Of a stretch of 34,660 nucleotides of DNA, positions 1 to 8,571 are shown piece after piece. Location of the stretch: the NCBI GenBank assembly GCA_025928015.1, contig JAICKJ010000006.1, positions 1 through 34,660 of the forward strand. Direction: 5' to 3'. Both the position numbers and the translations under genes were made by a program. How positions within the stretch are numbered: the stretch's first letter is position 1; the number at the start of each line of letters is the position of its first letter. A model generated the notes under the pieces. That model searched no databases, was not told the DNA's origin, and saw only the letters and a program-made list of their open reading frames with translations. This DNA is from Thermomicrobiales bacterium (GTDB taxonomy: Bacteria; Chloroflexota; Chloroflexia; Thermomicrobiales; UBA6265).

Positions 1-2
1 CG

Positions 3-386
3 ATCGAGAACTCGCAGTACAGCGACTGGCGCGCCTCGCGCGAGACGCCGCCGTTCAACCTCTACACCGGCACGTGGGGCTCGGACTTCAGCGACCCGGC
101 CACCTGGTTCAACCAGAACTTCACCCACGCCTCCGACCACTACCGCAACCACTGGAACGATCCGGAATTCGACCAACTGGTGGACAAGGCGGCGACCAAC
201 ACTAACGAGCAGGAGCGCGTGCAGCAGTACCAGCAGGCGGAGAAGATCATCGTCGAGCAGGCGCCGATCATCCCGCTCTACCGCGGCAAGGCCTTCCGGG
301 CCGTCAAGCCGTGGGTCAAGGACCTCTACTTCCAGCCGGTGCTCTCGTACGTCCACCTGCGGACGATCAAGATCGCCAAGCACTAG
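3..386 (+). CDS. ABC transporter substrate-binding protein, family 5 (peptide/nickel type), 3' part only
   Basis: Open frame from the window edge to TAG at 384-386; translation ...NLYTGTWGSDFSDPATWFNQNF...QQAEKIIVEQAPIIPLYRGKAFRAVKPWVKD is typical of a DppA/OppA C-terminus; followed by DppB/DppC-like permeases. Confidence 0.9.
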   Translation: MENSQYSDWRASRETPPFNLYTGTWGSDFSDPATWFNQNFTHASDHYRNHWNDPEFDQLVDKAATNTNEQERVQQYQQAEKIIVEQAPIIPLYRGKAFRAVKPWVKDLYFQPVLSYVHLRTIKIAKH

Positions 387-390
387 GAGA

Positions 391-577
391 CGGCCCCCAC
401 CCCCGACCCCACCCCCAATGCTGGGAGAGGGGAGGTCGCCGAAACGATCTGGCGTAGCCAACAGAATCGTTGATGGCGCCAAGCAAGTTCGCGACCTGCT
501 CCCCTCTCCCGGCATCGGGGGATGCTCTCCCCTCACTGAGGGGAGTCGGAGGGGAGAATAGCTGGGGGAGGGGGCGC
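391..577. repeat. Large nested inverted-repeat element between substrate-binding protein and permease genes
   Basis: GCCCCCACCCCC (393-404) vs GGGGGAGGGGGC (564-575); GGGAGAGGGGAGGTCGC (423-439) vs GCGACCTGCTCCCCTCTCCC (491-510); AACGAT/ATCGTT inside; further CTCCCCTCA-C-TGAGGGGAG hairpin. Confidence 0.7.
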
Positions 578-589
578 TAGCGAGACCGC

Positions 590-1516
590 ATGCAACGCCG
601 CGCTTTCGTCATTCGCCGGATTTTGCTGCTCTTCCCGACGCTGCTGGCGATTTACACCCTCACCTTCCTGCTGATCCACGCCACCCCCGGCGGACCGTGG
701 TCGCAGGGCGAGAAGCCCGTGCCCCAGGTCGTCCTCGACAACCTGAACAAGGCCTACGGGCTCGACAAGCCGCTCTGGCGGCAGTACGTCGATTACCTCT
801 GGAACGTGCTGCACGGCGACTTCGGGCCGTCGTTCACCTCGCGCTCGCGCACCGTCGCCGACATCCTCAGCGCGACCTTCCCGGTCTCGCTCCAGCTCGG
901 GCTGGTCGCGATGGCAATTGCCGTCGTCTTCGGCGTCTCGCTCGGCCTGATCGGCGCGGTCAGGCACAACACCTGGGTAGACTACCTCTCGGGATTCCTG
1001 GCGATCTTCGGCATCTCGACGCCCTCCTACGTCGTCGCCTCGCTGCTCGTGCTCATCCTCGCCAGCAAGCTGCACCTCGTGCCGACGAGCGGTTGGGACG
1101 GCATCGGCAGCACGAGGATCATCATCCCGGCGATCGCCCTCGCCTTCTATCCCGCCGCCGTGCTCGCCCGCTACACGCGCGCCTCGATGCTCGATGTGCT
1201 GACGGCCGATTACATCCGCACCGCCCGCGCGAAGGGGCTGCGGAGCACGACCGTCATCCTCCGGCACGGGGTACGCAACTCCATGCTGCCGGTGCTGACC
1301 GTCGCCGGCGTCGTGCTCGCCGACGTCATCACCGGTTCGTTTTATGTTGAGACGATCTACTCCGTGCCCGGCCTCGGCCGTTACTTCGTCGACAGCATCA
1401 CCCGGCGCGACTACCCAGTCATTCTCGGCACCGTGCTGCTCTTCGGCGCGGTCATCTCGATCATGAACCTGATCGTCGATCTGCTCTACCCGCTGCTCGA
1501 CCCGCGCATCGAGTAG
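590..1516 (+). CDS. ABC transporter permease, DppB/OppB type
   Basis: 308 aa; multiple TM segments; motif ARYTRASMLDVLTADYIRTARAKGLRSTTVILRHGVRNSMLPVLT (EAA loop). Confidence 0.95.
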   Translation: MQRRAFVIRRILLLFPTLLAIYTLTFLLIHATPGGPWSQGEKPVPQVVLDNLNKAYGLDKPLWRQYVDYLWNVLHGDFGPSFTSRSRTVADILSATFPVSLQLGLVAMAIAVVFGVSLGLIGAVRHNTWVDYLSGFLAIFGISTPSYVVASLLVLILASKLHLVPTSGWDGIGSTRIIIPAIALAFYPAAVLARYTRASMLDVLTADYIRTARAKGLRSTTVILRHGVRNSMLPVLTVAGVVLADVITGSFYVETIYSVPGLGRYFVDSITRRDYPVILGTVLLFGAVISIMNLIVDLLYPLLDPRIE

Positions 1517-1537
1517 CCGTCATCCCGGAAGGACCGC

Positions 1538-2512
1538 ATGAGCACCGCGACCGCGCCGGCGACCGGCGCGCTGAATGCCGAAGCGCAGACCAGCCAGAAG
1601 GCGGAGAGCCTCTGGTCGGATGCCTTTCGCCGCCTGCGCCGCAACCGCGTCGCCTTCGTCTCGGTCATCTTCCTCGTGCTGCTGGCGCTGGCGGCCATCC
1701 TGGTGCCGATCCTCAGTCCCGTCAAATATGGCGATCAGGACTACACGGCCATCACCCAGCCGCCGAGCTGGTCGCACCCGATGGGTACCGACGACCTCGG
1801 CCGTGACCTCTTCGTGCGGCTCTTCTTCGGCGCCCGCATCTCGCTGACGGTCGGCATCGTCGTCCAGTTCGTGATCCTGCTCATCGGCGTGCCGGCCGGG
1901 CTCGCCGCCGGCTATCTGGGCGGCAAGGTTGACACGCTGATCATGCGGATCGTCGACATCCTCTACGCGATGCCGAACCTGCTCTTCGTGATCATCATCA
2001 TGACCTTCCTGCGCGGCGTGCTCGGCCAGGAGGGGTCGCACGGCGCGCTGGTGGACACGCTCTCGACCGTCGACGCCAAGACCGGCGGCCTGATCGGCGT
2101 CTACATCGGGCTCGGCCTGATCAGCTGGCTGACCGTCGCCCGGATCGTGCGGGCGCAGGTGCTCTCGCTGAAGCAGAAGGAGTTCATCGAGGCGGCGCGG
2201 GCGCTGGGCGCGAGCCACTGGCAAATCATGTTCCGCCACCTCTTCCCCAACACGATCGCGCCGATCGTCGTGGCGACGACATTGGGCATTCCCGGCGCGA
2301 TCCTCTACGAGGCGGGCATCAGCTTCATTGGCCTGGGGGTCATCCCGCCGATGCCGAGCTGGGGCCTGATGATCAGCGAATCGCTGGACAGCATGCGCTC
2401 GCACCCCTACATGCTGATCTTCCCGGCCGCCGCCCTCTCCCTCACCGTCCTCGCCTTCAACTTCCTCGGCGACGGCCTGCGCGACGCCGTCGATCCCTGG
2501 ATGAAGCGGTAG
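1538..2512 (+). CDS. ABC transporter permease, DppC/OppC type
   Basis: 324 aa; HPMGTDDLGRDLFVRLFFGARISLTVG and EFIEAARALGASHWQIMFRHLFPNTIAPI motifs. Confidence 0.95.
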   Translation: MSTATAPATGALNAEAQTSQKAESLWSDAFRRLRRNRVAFVSVIFLVLLALAAILVPILSPVKYGDQDYTAITQPPSWSHPMGTDDLGRDLFVRLFFGARISLTVGIVVQFVILLIGVPAGLAAGYLGGKVDTLIMRIVDILYAMPNLLFVIIIMTFLRGVLGQEGSHGALVDTLSTVDAKTGGLIGVYIGLGLISWLTVARIVRAQVLSLKQKEFIEAARALGASHWQIMFRHLFPNTIAPIVVATTLGIPGAILYEAGISFIGLGVIPPMPSWGLMISESLDSMRSHPYMLIFPAAALSLTVLAFNFLGDGLRDAVDPWMKR

Positions 2513-2570
2513 GGAGCGAGCTTGACGCACGCCGTGGCGCGGCCGCCAACGGACCGCGCTCGACCGGGGA

Positions 2571-2624
2571 CGCGGGGATCAATCCCCGCGCTCACTCCAA
2601 ACGGAAGCCGGCTGAAGACCGGCT
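2571..2624 (+). terminator. Tandem hairpins downstream of the ABC transporter operon (possible terminator)
   Basis: CGCGGGGAT-CA-ATCCCCGCG (2571-2590) and AGCCGG-CTGAAGA-CCGGCT (2606-2624); no T-tract. Confidence 0.45.
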
Positions 2625-2743
2625 GGCGGCCAGGTGATCGTCATCATTGGCGGCGTTGAAAGGCCACGAATCGATGTAGGGACGACCCGGTGTGGGCGCA
2701 TGCGCCGCCACAATTCCCGTTTGCTCTCTGCCAATCCCCACGG

Positions 2744-3112
2744 ATGTCATTCTGACCAGCGGGAAGAATCTCCCGTCGTAGCGGCGTCCTCGTTCGGGAC
2801 CACGCCCGTTCGGTTCCACCGCACCGCTTGGTCGTCATTCCGACCAGCGGAAGGAATCCCCCGGCGAAGCCGGTCCGCCGCGGTGGACGACTGCTGCGGC
2901 AGGAGATGCTTCGACTCTGCTCAGCATGACGACGGAGACAAGCGCTTCGCGCGGGGATGCTTCGGGCTTCGCCGCTCAGCATGGCGGCGTGGCGGGCAGT
3001 CAGTGGGCAACGCTCGTCCGGCGTGGCCGGGGCTCGCTGCACTCGGAAGAGAGATTTCCTTCGGCAAGCTCAGGACAGGCTCTCGACTCGGCCCGGAATG
3101 ACGGTGGACGGC
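2744..3112. repeat. Cluster of interspersed intergenic repeats (TCATTCNGACCAGCGGAAGAATC-like and ATTTCCTTCGGCAAGCTCAGGACAGGCTCTCGACTCGG-like units)
   Basis: Units recur within this region in both orientations and again, inverted, at 34452-34622. Confidence 0.8.
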
Positions 3113-3188
3113 TCTCGGAAAGACGATGTGCGTCATTGCGAAGGGCGATACGCAGTGGTTGGCAACGGCGGGCGCACGCCGGGCGCCC

Positions 3189-3626
3189 CTATCTTCCGGT
3201 TGCGGCCCAGGAGGTGATCCGCAGGCGCTCGATCAGGATGACCGGGCGCTGCGCGATCGCCATGGCGCGGTATTGCGGGTACTTCGCGCGCAGGGCGGTG
3301 ATGGCGTCGGCGTGGCCGTCCTCGCCGGGGGCGACGATGCGGGCGTGGCCCTTGATCTGCACCCAGGCGAGGCGCGACCAGTCCTCGTCGTAGCGATCGA
3401 CGATGACGGCGACCTCCGGATGCGACCGGATGTGGCGAACGCGCGCCAGCTCGGCGTCCGCGACCGATTTCGGCTTCTCGTCCAGCGCGCTGACGACGAC
3501 CGGTTCGTCTTCGCCGAGCAGGGCGAAGCAGAACGGGACGACGGACGGGCGACCGCGGTCATCGACGGTCGCCAGATGACCGATCCGCGCCTGGCGCACG
3601 AACGCGAGCGCCGCGGTGGCCGTCAT
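3189..3626 (-). CDS. PPOX-class (pyridoxamine 5'-phosphate oxidase-fold, possibly F420-dependent) protein
   Basis: 145 aa from MTATAALAFVRQARIGHLATVDDRGRPSVVPFCFAL...; C-term WVQIKGHARIVAPGEDGHADAITALRAKYPQYRAM typical of this family; start chosen at 3626, shorter than the ORF-track call. Confidence 0.85.
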   Translation of the reverse strand: MTATAALAFVRQARIGHLATVDDRGRPSVVPFCFALLGEDEPVVVSALDEKPKSVADAELARVRHIRSHPEVAVIVDRYDEDWSRLAWVQIKGHARIVAPGEDGHADAITALRAKYPQYRAMAIAQRPVILIERLRITSWAATGR

Positions 3627-4141
3627 CGCGCGCCCTCCGCGCCGGCACGGTGCGAACCCAACGCGCAGTGGCCGAAGAGGACGGCGCCGGTGAGGAACCA
3701 GGGCGACCAGAGGATGAGATTCCAGCGCATCCAGTCCGGATCGATCGCGCCAGATGGGGATCCGTTCGCCATCAGGTGGTGGTGGAGGCTGCCAACGATG
3801 CCGGGCAGGACCAGGCCGCGCGCGCCGAGGATGGCGCTCACACCGGCCGCGCCGGTGACCGGCAGCCAGCGGGGCAGCCGGCGTCCCCACGGACGGACGG
3901 TGGCGAGCGCGGCGCCGCTGGCGGCCAGGCAGAGCGCGGCGACGCCCCACAGGCCGGCGGCGCGGAAGCGCACATCATCGATCAAGGCTTCTTCCTGGGG
4001 GCCGGGCGGTGTGCCGAGGCTGAAACGCAGGGCCGGCCGCAAATAACCGAGCGCCCAGAGGAAGTGCGGCGCGGCGAAGACGATGCCCCAGAGCGCGGCG
4101 GCGTAGGCCGAGTCACGTGATCGTTGCAACGAACGGCTCAC
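3623..4141 (-). CDS. Membrane protein, DUF3995-like
   Basis: 172 aa from GTG at 4141; several hydrophobic segments; overlaps the PPOX gene by ATGA. Confidence 0.6.
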   Translation of the reverse strand: MSRSLQRSRDSAYAAALWGIVFAAPHFLWALGYLRPALRFSLGTPPGPQEEALIDDVRFRAAGLWGVAALCLAASGAALATVRPWGRRLPRWLPVTGAAGVSAILGARGLVLPGIVGSLHHHLMANGSPSGAIDPDWMRWNLILWSPWFLTGAVLFGHCALGSHRAGAEGAR

Positions 4142-4638
4142 GGGTGCTCCTTTCGCAGAACCCGGACGTGCCGGCCCTGTGGCCAGCGGCTGAGCTGGAC
4201 GGCCGTGATGCCCCAGGCGATGGCGCCGAGATCGAGCACCGCCAGCACCAGCCAGGTCGGCCAGCCGGTTGGACCCGAGCCGAGATCGGGGAGGATGCGG
4301 GTGGCGCGGAGCGTGAAGCCCGCCGCGCCGGCGCCCAGGGCGACGAACGCGCCCCACACGGCCGCTGACAGCAGCCAGCGTGGCAGCCGGCGGCCAGCCG
4401 GCTGCGCGGTGGCGAGCGCGATCCCGGTTGCCACCGCCGCCAGCGCGACATTGCCCCACTCGTCGCGGCTGATATTGGCGCGCTCGTCGTGGCCCGCGGC
4501 TGCCGGGAAGCCGGGCAGCCCGAGCTTGCCGTCGATCGCATAGACCACCTTCATCGCCCCGTAGGCCGCGGTCGTGACGGCGGCAATGAGCGCCGGCAGC
4601 CGCGAGATTCCGGTGGCATCGCTTGATACACGCGGCAT
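4138..4638 (-). CDS. Membrane protein, DUF3995-like paralog of the downstream gene
   Basis: 166 aa; shared segment ATAQPAGRRLPRWLLSAAVWGAFVALGA vs ATVRPWGRRLPRWLPVTGAAGVSAILGA; overlaps the next gene. Confidence 0.6.
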   Translation of the reverse strand: MPRVSSDATGISRLPALIAAVTTAAYGAMKVVYAIDGKLGLPGFPAAAGHDERANISRDEWGNVALAAVATGIALATAQPAGRRLPRWLLSAAVWGAFVALGAGAAGFTLRATRILPDLGSGPTGWPTWLVLAVLDLGAIAWGITAVQLSRWPQGRHVRVLRKEHP

Positions 4639-4666
4639 TGATCGACCTCCGACTTCGCCCCGATTT

Positions 4667-4690
4667 GTTCTAGAATACGTATTCTAGAAC
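4667..4690. promoter_or_regulatory. Perfect 24-bp palindrome, candidate operator for the divergent TetR regulator
   Basis: GTTCTAGAATACGTATTCTAGAAC equals its own reverse complement; lies between divergent genes. Confidence 0.85.
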
Positions 4691-4726
4691 GTGAGTGATA
4701 CTATCGGCGGAGAAAGGACGTGTCAA

Positions 4727-5323
4727 GTGGGACGCACCGCCAAGTTCACCGAGGATGATGTGCTCGATGCCGCGCTGACCGTGATTGCCGCGCGCGGACC
4801 GGCGGGGGCGACGATCGCCGCCATCGCCACGCAGCTCCAGGCGCCGGTCGGCTCGATCTACCACCGTTTTCGCTCGCGCGACTTGCTGCTGGCGAAGCTC
4901 TGGCTGCGATCGATTATGCGGTTTCAGGCTGGATTTCTCGCCGCGCTGGCCGTGGAGGACGATCTGGCCGCGGTGGGGGTTACGGCCGCGCTGCACGTCG
5001 TGCGCTGGTCGCGGGAGCATCTGGATGAGGCGCGGGTGATGGTGCTCTACCGGCGCGAGGACCTGGCCGCGCGCTGGCCCGAAGAGCTGGGCGACGAACT
5101 GGCGCGATTGAACGTGGCGACGGAAGCGGCGGTGAGCCACTACGCGCGGCGGCGATTCGGACGGACCGACGCGGAGACGGTGCGCCGTGTCGTGTTCGCG
5201 CTGGTCGATGTTCCTTACGCGGCCGCCCGACGGTCCCTGCTGGTCGGCGAGGCACCGCCCAAGTCGCTCGACGGTCTGGTGCGGACCGCCGTCCACGCGG
5301 TCCTGGACGCGGCTGCCGGCTGA
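4727..5323 (+). CDS. TetR/AcrR family transcriptional regulator
   Basis: VGRTAKFTEDDVLDAALTVIAARGPAGATIAAIATQLQAPVGSIYHRFRSRDLLLAKLW; GTG at 4727 has an AGAAAGGA SD upstream (ORF track starts at 4691, also GTG). Confidence 0.9.
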   Translation: MGRTAKFTEDDVLDAALTVIAARGPAGATIAAIATQLQAPVGSIYHRFRSRDLLLAKLWLRSIMRFQAGFLAALAVEDDLAAVGVTAALHVVRWSREHLDEARVMVLYRREDLAARWPEELGDELARLNVATEAAVSHYARRRFGRTDAETVRRVVFALVDVPYAAARRSLLVGEAPPKSLDGLVRTAVHAVLDAAAG

Positions 5324-5333
5324 TTCCCGGGGT

Positions 5334-5972
5334 TCACGCGGGCACACTCTCCTCCATCACGCCGGCCATCGCGCGGGCTTCCGCGTCGCCGGTGGCGCGC
5401 AGGCCGGCGATGGCGCCGGTGCGATCGACCGCCGGGCGGTTCTGGCTCGCCTTCCATTTACCGGTCAGGCGCCGGATCGGGATTTCGATCCCGACGATCT
5501 GTGTCAGCATCTCGTCGATGAAGGCCCGGGGCGCGTCGGCCATCCGCCACGGCTCCGCCTGGTCCGCCTCCATCGTCTTCGTCAGCTTGCCGACGACGCC
5601 CCGCAGCCATTTCTCGTCCTCGTGGACGATGAGCGGGCCATGCGCGTGGACGACGGCGTAGTTGTAGGTCGGGACGACCTCGTGCGTCGCCTGTTTGGTC
5701 GGATACCAGTTGGGTGAGATGTAGGCGGTCGGGCCCTGGAAGATGACCAGCGCGTCGATGGCCGGATCGTGGTCACGCCAGAGCGCGTTGTTGCGCGCGA
5801 CGTGGCCGATCAGGGTGCCGTGCTCGCCCTGCCGCGTGTCCAGCAGAAAGGGAATGTGATTGGCATCGAGACCATCGCCGCCGAGGGTCACGAGCGTGCC
5901 GAGCGGGTAATCCGCGATCAGCGTCCGGAGCAGAGCGAGATCGGTTTGGGCGGAATAGGGTGGCAGATACAT
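5334..5972 (-). CDS. FMN-binding negative transcriptional regulator, PaiB family
   Basis: 212 aa MYLPPYSAQTDLALLRTLIADYPLGTLVTLGGDGLDANHIPFLLD...FQGPTAYISPNWYPTK...VPTYNYAVVHAHG. Confidence 0.9.
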   Translation of the reverse strand: MYLPPYSAQTDLALLRTLIADYPLGTLVTLGGDGLDANHIPFLLDTRQGEHGTLIGHVARNNALWRDHDPAIDALVIFQGPTAYISPNWYPTKQATHEVVPTYNYAVVHAHGPLIVHEDEKWLRGVVGKLTKTMEADQAEPWRMADAPRAFIDEMLTQIVGIEIPIRRLTGKWKASQNRPAVDRTGAIAGLRATGDAEARAMAGVMEESVPA

Positions 5973-6086
5973 GGCGTGTCATTTCTGATGCGACGTGGAT
6001 CGCGGATGATCCTGAGACCGTTCTAGGCATCGCCGGTCCTGCTGTCAAGCCGGACCACAGCCGCGGGCGGCTCATTACTTTCACTA

Positions 6087-6116
6087 TTGACTGAACATGC
6101 TGAACAGAGTAGCATG
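6087..6116 (+). promoter_or_regulatory. Sigma70-like promoter with overlapping inverted repeat upstream of the GbsR/MarR gene
   Basis: TTGACT (6087-6092) - 17 nt - TAGCAT (6110-6115); IR CATGCT-N9-AGCATG (6096-6116) and direct repeat CTGAACA x2. Confidence 0.5.
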
Positions 6117-6174
6117 ATGCCGCGCGGCGAGCCGGCCGCCGCGGCACGGAGCTCGTTCGGAAAGGATCGCACGC

Positions 6175-6657
6175 GTGCCACAGGACGCGGATATCGAGAC
6201 GCGGCGGGCGCAGTTCGTCGAGGACTTCGGGGTCCTCTTCGAGCAGTCCGGCGGGGTGCGGATGCTCGGCCGGGTCATCGGCCTGCTCATGATCGCCGAG
6301 CCACCGGAGCGGACCGCCGAGCAACTGGCGTCGGAGCTGCAAGCCAGCCGTGGCTCGATCAGCCAGACGACCCGCCAGCTCGTGCAAATGGGGTTGGTGC
6401 AGCGCTTCACCAAGCCCGGCGAGCGGCGCGACTACTTCCGGATCAAACCGAATGGCTGGACCGCGATGACCCGCGCCGAAATCCGACTCATCGCCAACTA
6501 TCGCGAATTGATCGGGCGTGGTCTCACGCTCGTGCCCGGCGGCGAGGGGGAGACACGGCGGAACATCGAGCACGCGGTCCGCTTCTTCGATTACGTGGAT
6601 CGGGAGTACCGCCGGTTCATGGATGAGTGGGACCAGTTGGAAAAGGAACGGCAATGA
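6175..6657 (+). CDS. GbsR/MarR family transcriptional regulator
   Basis: 160 aa; RRAQFVEDFGVLFEQSGGVRMLGRVIGLLMIAEPPERTAEQLASELQASRGSISQTTRQLVQMGLVQRFTKPGERRDYFRI. Confidence 0.85.
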   Translation: MPQDADIETRRAQFVEDFGVLFEQSGGVRMLGRVIGLLMIAEPPERTAEQLASELQASRGSISQTTRQLVQMGLVQRFTKPGERRDYFRIKPNGWTAMTRAEIRLIANYRELIGRGLTLVPGGEGETRRNIEHAVRFFDYVDREYRRFMDEWDQLEKERQ

Positions 6658-7580
6658 CGGCTGCAATCGCCACATACGATCTGACCAAGACCTACGGTCA
6701 GGCGCGGGGCATTCGCGATATCAACCTCACCGTCGAACGAGGCGAGATCTTCGGCTTTCTCGGGCCCAATGGCGCCGGCAAGTCGACCACCCTGCGGACC
6801 GTGCTCGGCTTCATGAAGCCGAGCAGTGGCCGGGCCGAGGTGCTCGGGTTCGACTCCTGGACGGAGAAGACTCGCATGCACGCGCATATCGGCAACCTGC
6901 CGGGCGAGTTCTCGCTGGAGGACCGGATGACCGGCCGGGAGCTGATCCGCTTCTTCGCCCGGCTGCGCGGGGTCAGGGATCTCGCCTTCGCCGAGGAGCT
7001 GGCGACCCGGCTGGACGCCAACCTGGACCGGCCGATGCGCCGTCTCTCGCGTGGCAACAAACAGAAGATCGGCATCATCCAGGCGCTCTTCCACCAGCCG
7101 GAGGTCGTCATTCTCGACGAGCCGACCGGCGGGCTTGACCCGCTCGTGCAGGAGGAGTTTCTGAAGCTGCTGGCTGAGGCGCGGGAGCGCGGCCAGACCG
7201 TCTTCTTCTCTTCCCACGTGCTGGCGGAGATCGAGCGGCTGGCCGACCGGGTCGGCATCATCCGCGAGGGCGAGCTGATCGCCGTCGAGGACCCGACGCG
7301 GCTCACACAGCAGGCGTTCCGCCACGTGCGCATCGCCTTCGCCCGGCTATTGACGCTCGAGGAGCAGGGGAGCTTCGCGCAATTGCCGGGCGTCGAGCAG
7401 TTCCGCGCCGAGGACGGGCAGATCATGTTCGATGACCACGGCTCGTTCGACGAGCTGGTCAAGCTGGCCGCGCAGTTTCCAGTCGCGTCGCTCGATGTCG
7501 AGCGGCCGACGCTGGAGGAGATCTTCCTGACCTACTACGGCGCGCCGGCGAGTGGCGGTGCCGCGAAGGAGGTGGCGTGA
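6654..7580 (+). CDS. ABC transporter ATP-binding protein (ABC-2/drug-exporter type)
   Basis: Walker A GPNGAGKST, signature LSRGNKQKIG, Walker B VVILDEPTGGLDP; ATGA overlap with upstream regulator gene. Confidence 0.95.
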   Translation: MTAAIATYDLTKTYGQARGIRDINLTVERGEIFGFLGPNGAGKSTTLRTVLGFMKPSSGRAEVLGFDSWTEKTRMHAHIGNLPGEFSLEDRMTGRELIRFFARLRGVRDLAFAEELATRLDANLDRPMRRLSRGNKQKIGIIQALFHQPEVVILDEPTGGLDPLVQEEFLKLLAEARERGQTVFFSSHVLAEIERLADRVGIIREGELIAVEDPTRLTQQAFRHVRIAFARLLTLEEQGSFAQLPGVEQFRAEDGQIMFDDHGSFDELVKLAAQFPVASLDVERPTLEEIFLTYYGAPASGGAAKEVA

Positions 7581-8419
7581 TGAGTGCCCGGGCACAGGCC
7601 GGCCGTCTGGCCGCGACCCAAACGCGAGCGGCGGAGCCGCGCGGTACGTTCCTGATCTCCACCCGGCAGGCGTTGCGCGGGTTGACGCGCTCCGGTCTCT
7701 TCTGGGGCGTCGGACTGGCCATCTACGCGGTGATGCTGGTCGCCATCTTCCCGTCGCTCAAGGGCGCGGTCGATGTCAGCACCTATCCACAGGGTCTGCG
7801 CGACGCGCTCGGCATCACGGACATGAGCCACATCCGGCCCTTCCTGCAGGTCGAGTTCATCTCCTACCTGCCGCTCGTGCTCGCCTTCTACCCGATGACC
7901 GTGCTGGCCGGGACGATCGCCGGCGCGGAGGAGCGGCGGTGGCTGGATGTGCTGCTCGGCAATCCGGTCTCGCGCCGGACGGTCGTCCTCGGCGCGATGG
8001 CGGCGCTGGCCGTCGTGCTCTTCGCCATTCTGGTGGGCGACGCGGTCGTCATGTGGATTTTCGCGCGGCTGCTCGACATCGATCTGAGCCTGAGCGCGTC
8101 GCTCCAGGGAATGCTGGCCAACTGGCCGATCGGCCTCGCCTTCGGCGCGGTGGCGCTCGCGGTATCGGCGACGGTGCGGAGCCGGGCGGCGGCGTTGGGC
8201 ATCGCGGCGGCGGTGATGTTCGGGTTCTACCTGCTCAATCTGCTCGCCACGCTCGTCTCCGGCGTTGCGTGGCTGAAGTGGCTCTCCGCCTTCCATTACT
8301 ACGGCAGCCCGATGACCGAAGGCCTCTTCTGGGGTGGCGCGGTCGTGTTGCTGATCGCCGCCGGTGTGCTGACGGCGGTCGCCGTCGCGGCCTTCGAGCG
8401 GCGGGACATCTACACGTAA
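7580..8419 (+). CDS. ABC transporter permease (ABC-2 type)
   Basis: About 279 aa, about 6 hydrophobic segments; immediately follows the ATPase gene. Confidence 0.85.
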   Translation: MSARAQAGRLAATQTRAAEPRGTFLISTRQALRGLTRSGLFWGVGLAIYAVMLVAIFPSLKGAVDVSTYPQGLRDALGITDMSHIRPFLQVEFISYLPLVLAFYPMTVLAGTIAGAEERRWLDVLLGNPVSRRTVVLGAMAALAVVLFAILVGDAVVMWIFARLLDIDLSLSASLQGMLANWPIGLAFGAVALAVSATVRSRAAALGIAAAVMFGFYLLNLLATLVSGVAWLKWLSAFHYYGSPMTEGLFWGGAVVLLIAAGVLTAVAVAAFERRDIYT

Positions 8420-8571
8420 ACGCCCTTTGTCCCCACGGAGCGCTCACGCAGGGGCCGAACTTGTATCGGCCCATCGTCGCCAACCCGTCCTGGTGTGGTT
8501 GGGGAGCGCGGTTGGGAGTGAGGGCGACCACATGGGGATCGCCCCTACCGGGTGGTTGAGGGAGGGGGCCG

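Noticed and set aside
1520-2530. 336-aa minus-strand ORF antisense to DppC (also 533-1267, 12653-13582, 25129-26091, 31209-32264)
   Set aside because: Compositionally abnormal antisense ORFs opposite well-supported genes.
2634-3393. Several ORFs of 70-155 aa on both strands in the intergenic repeat region
   Set aside because: They are translations of interspersed repeats, not genes.
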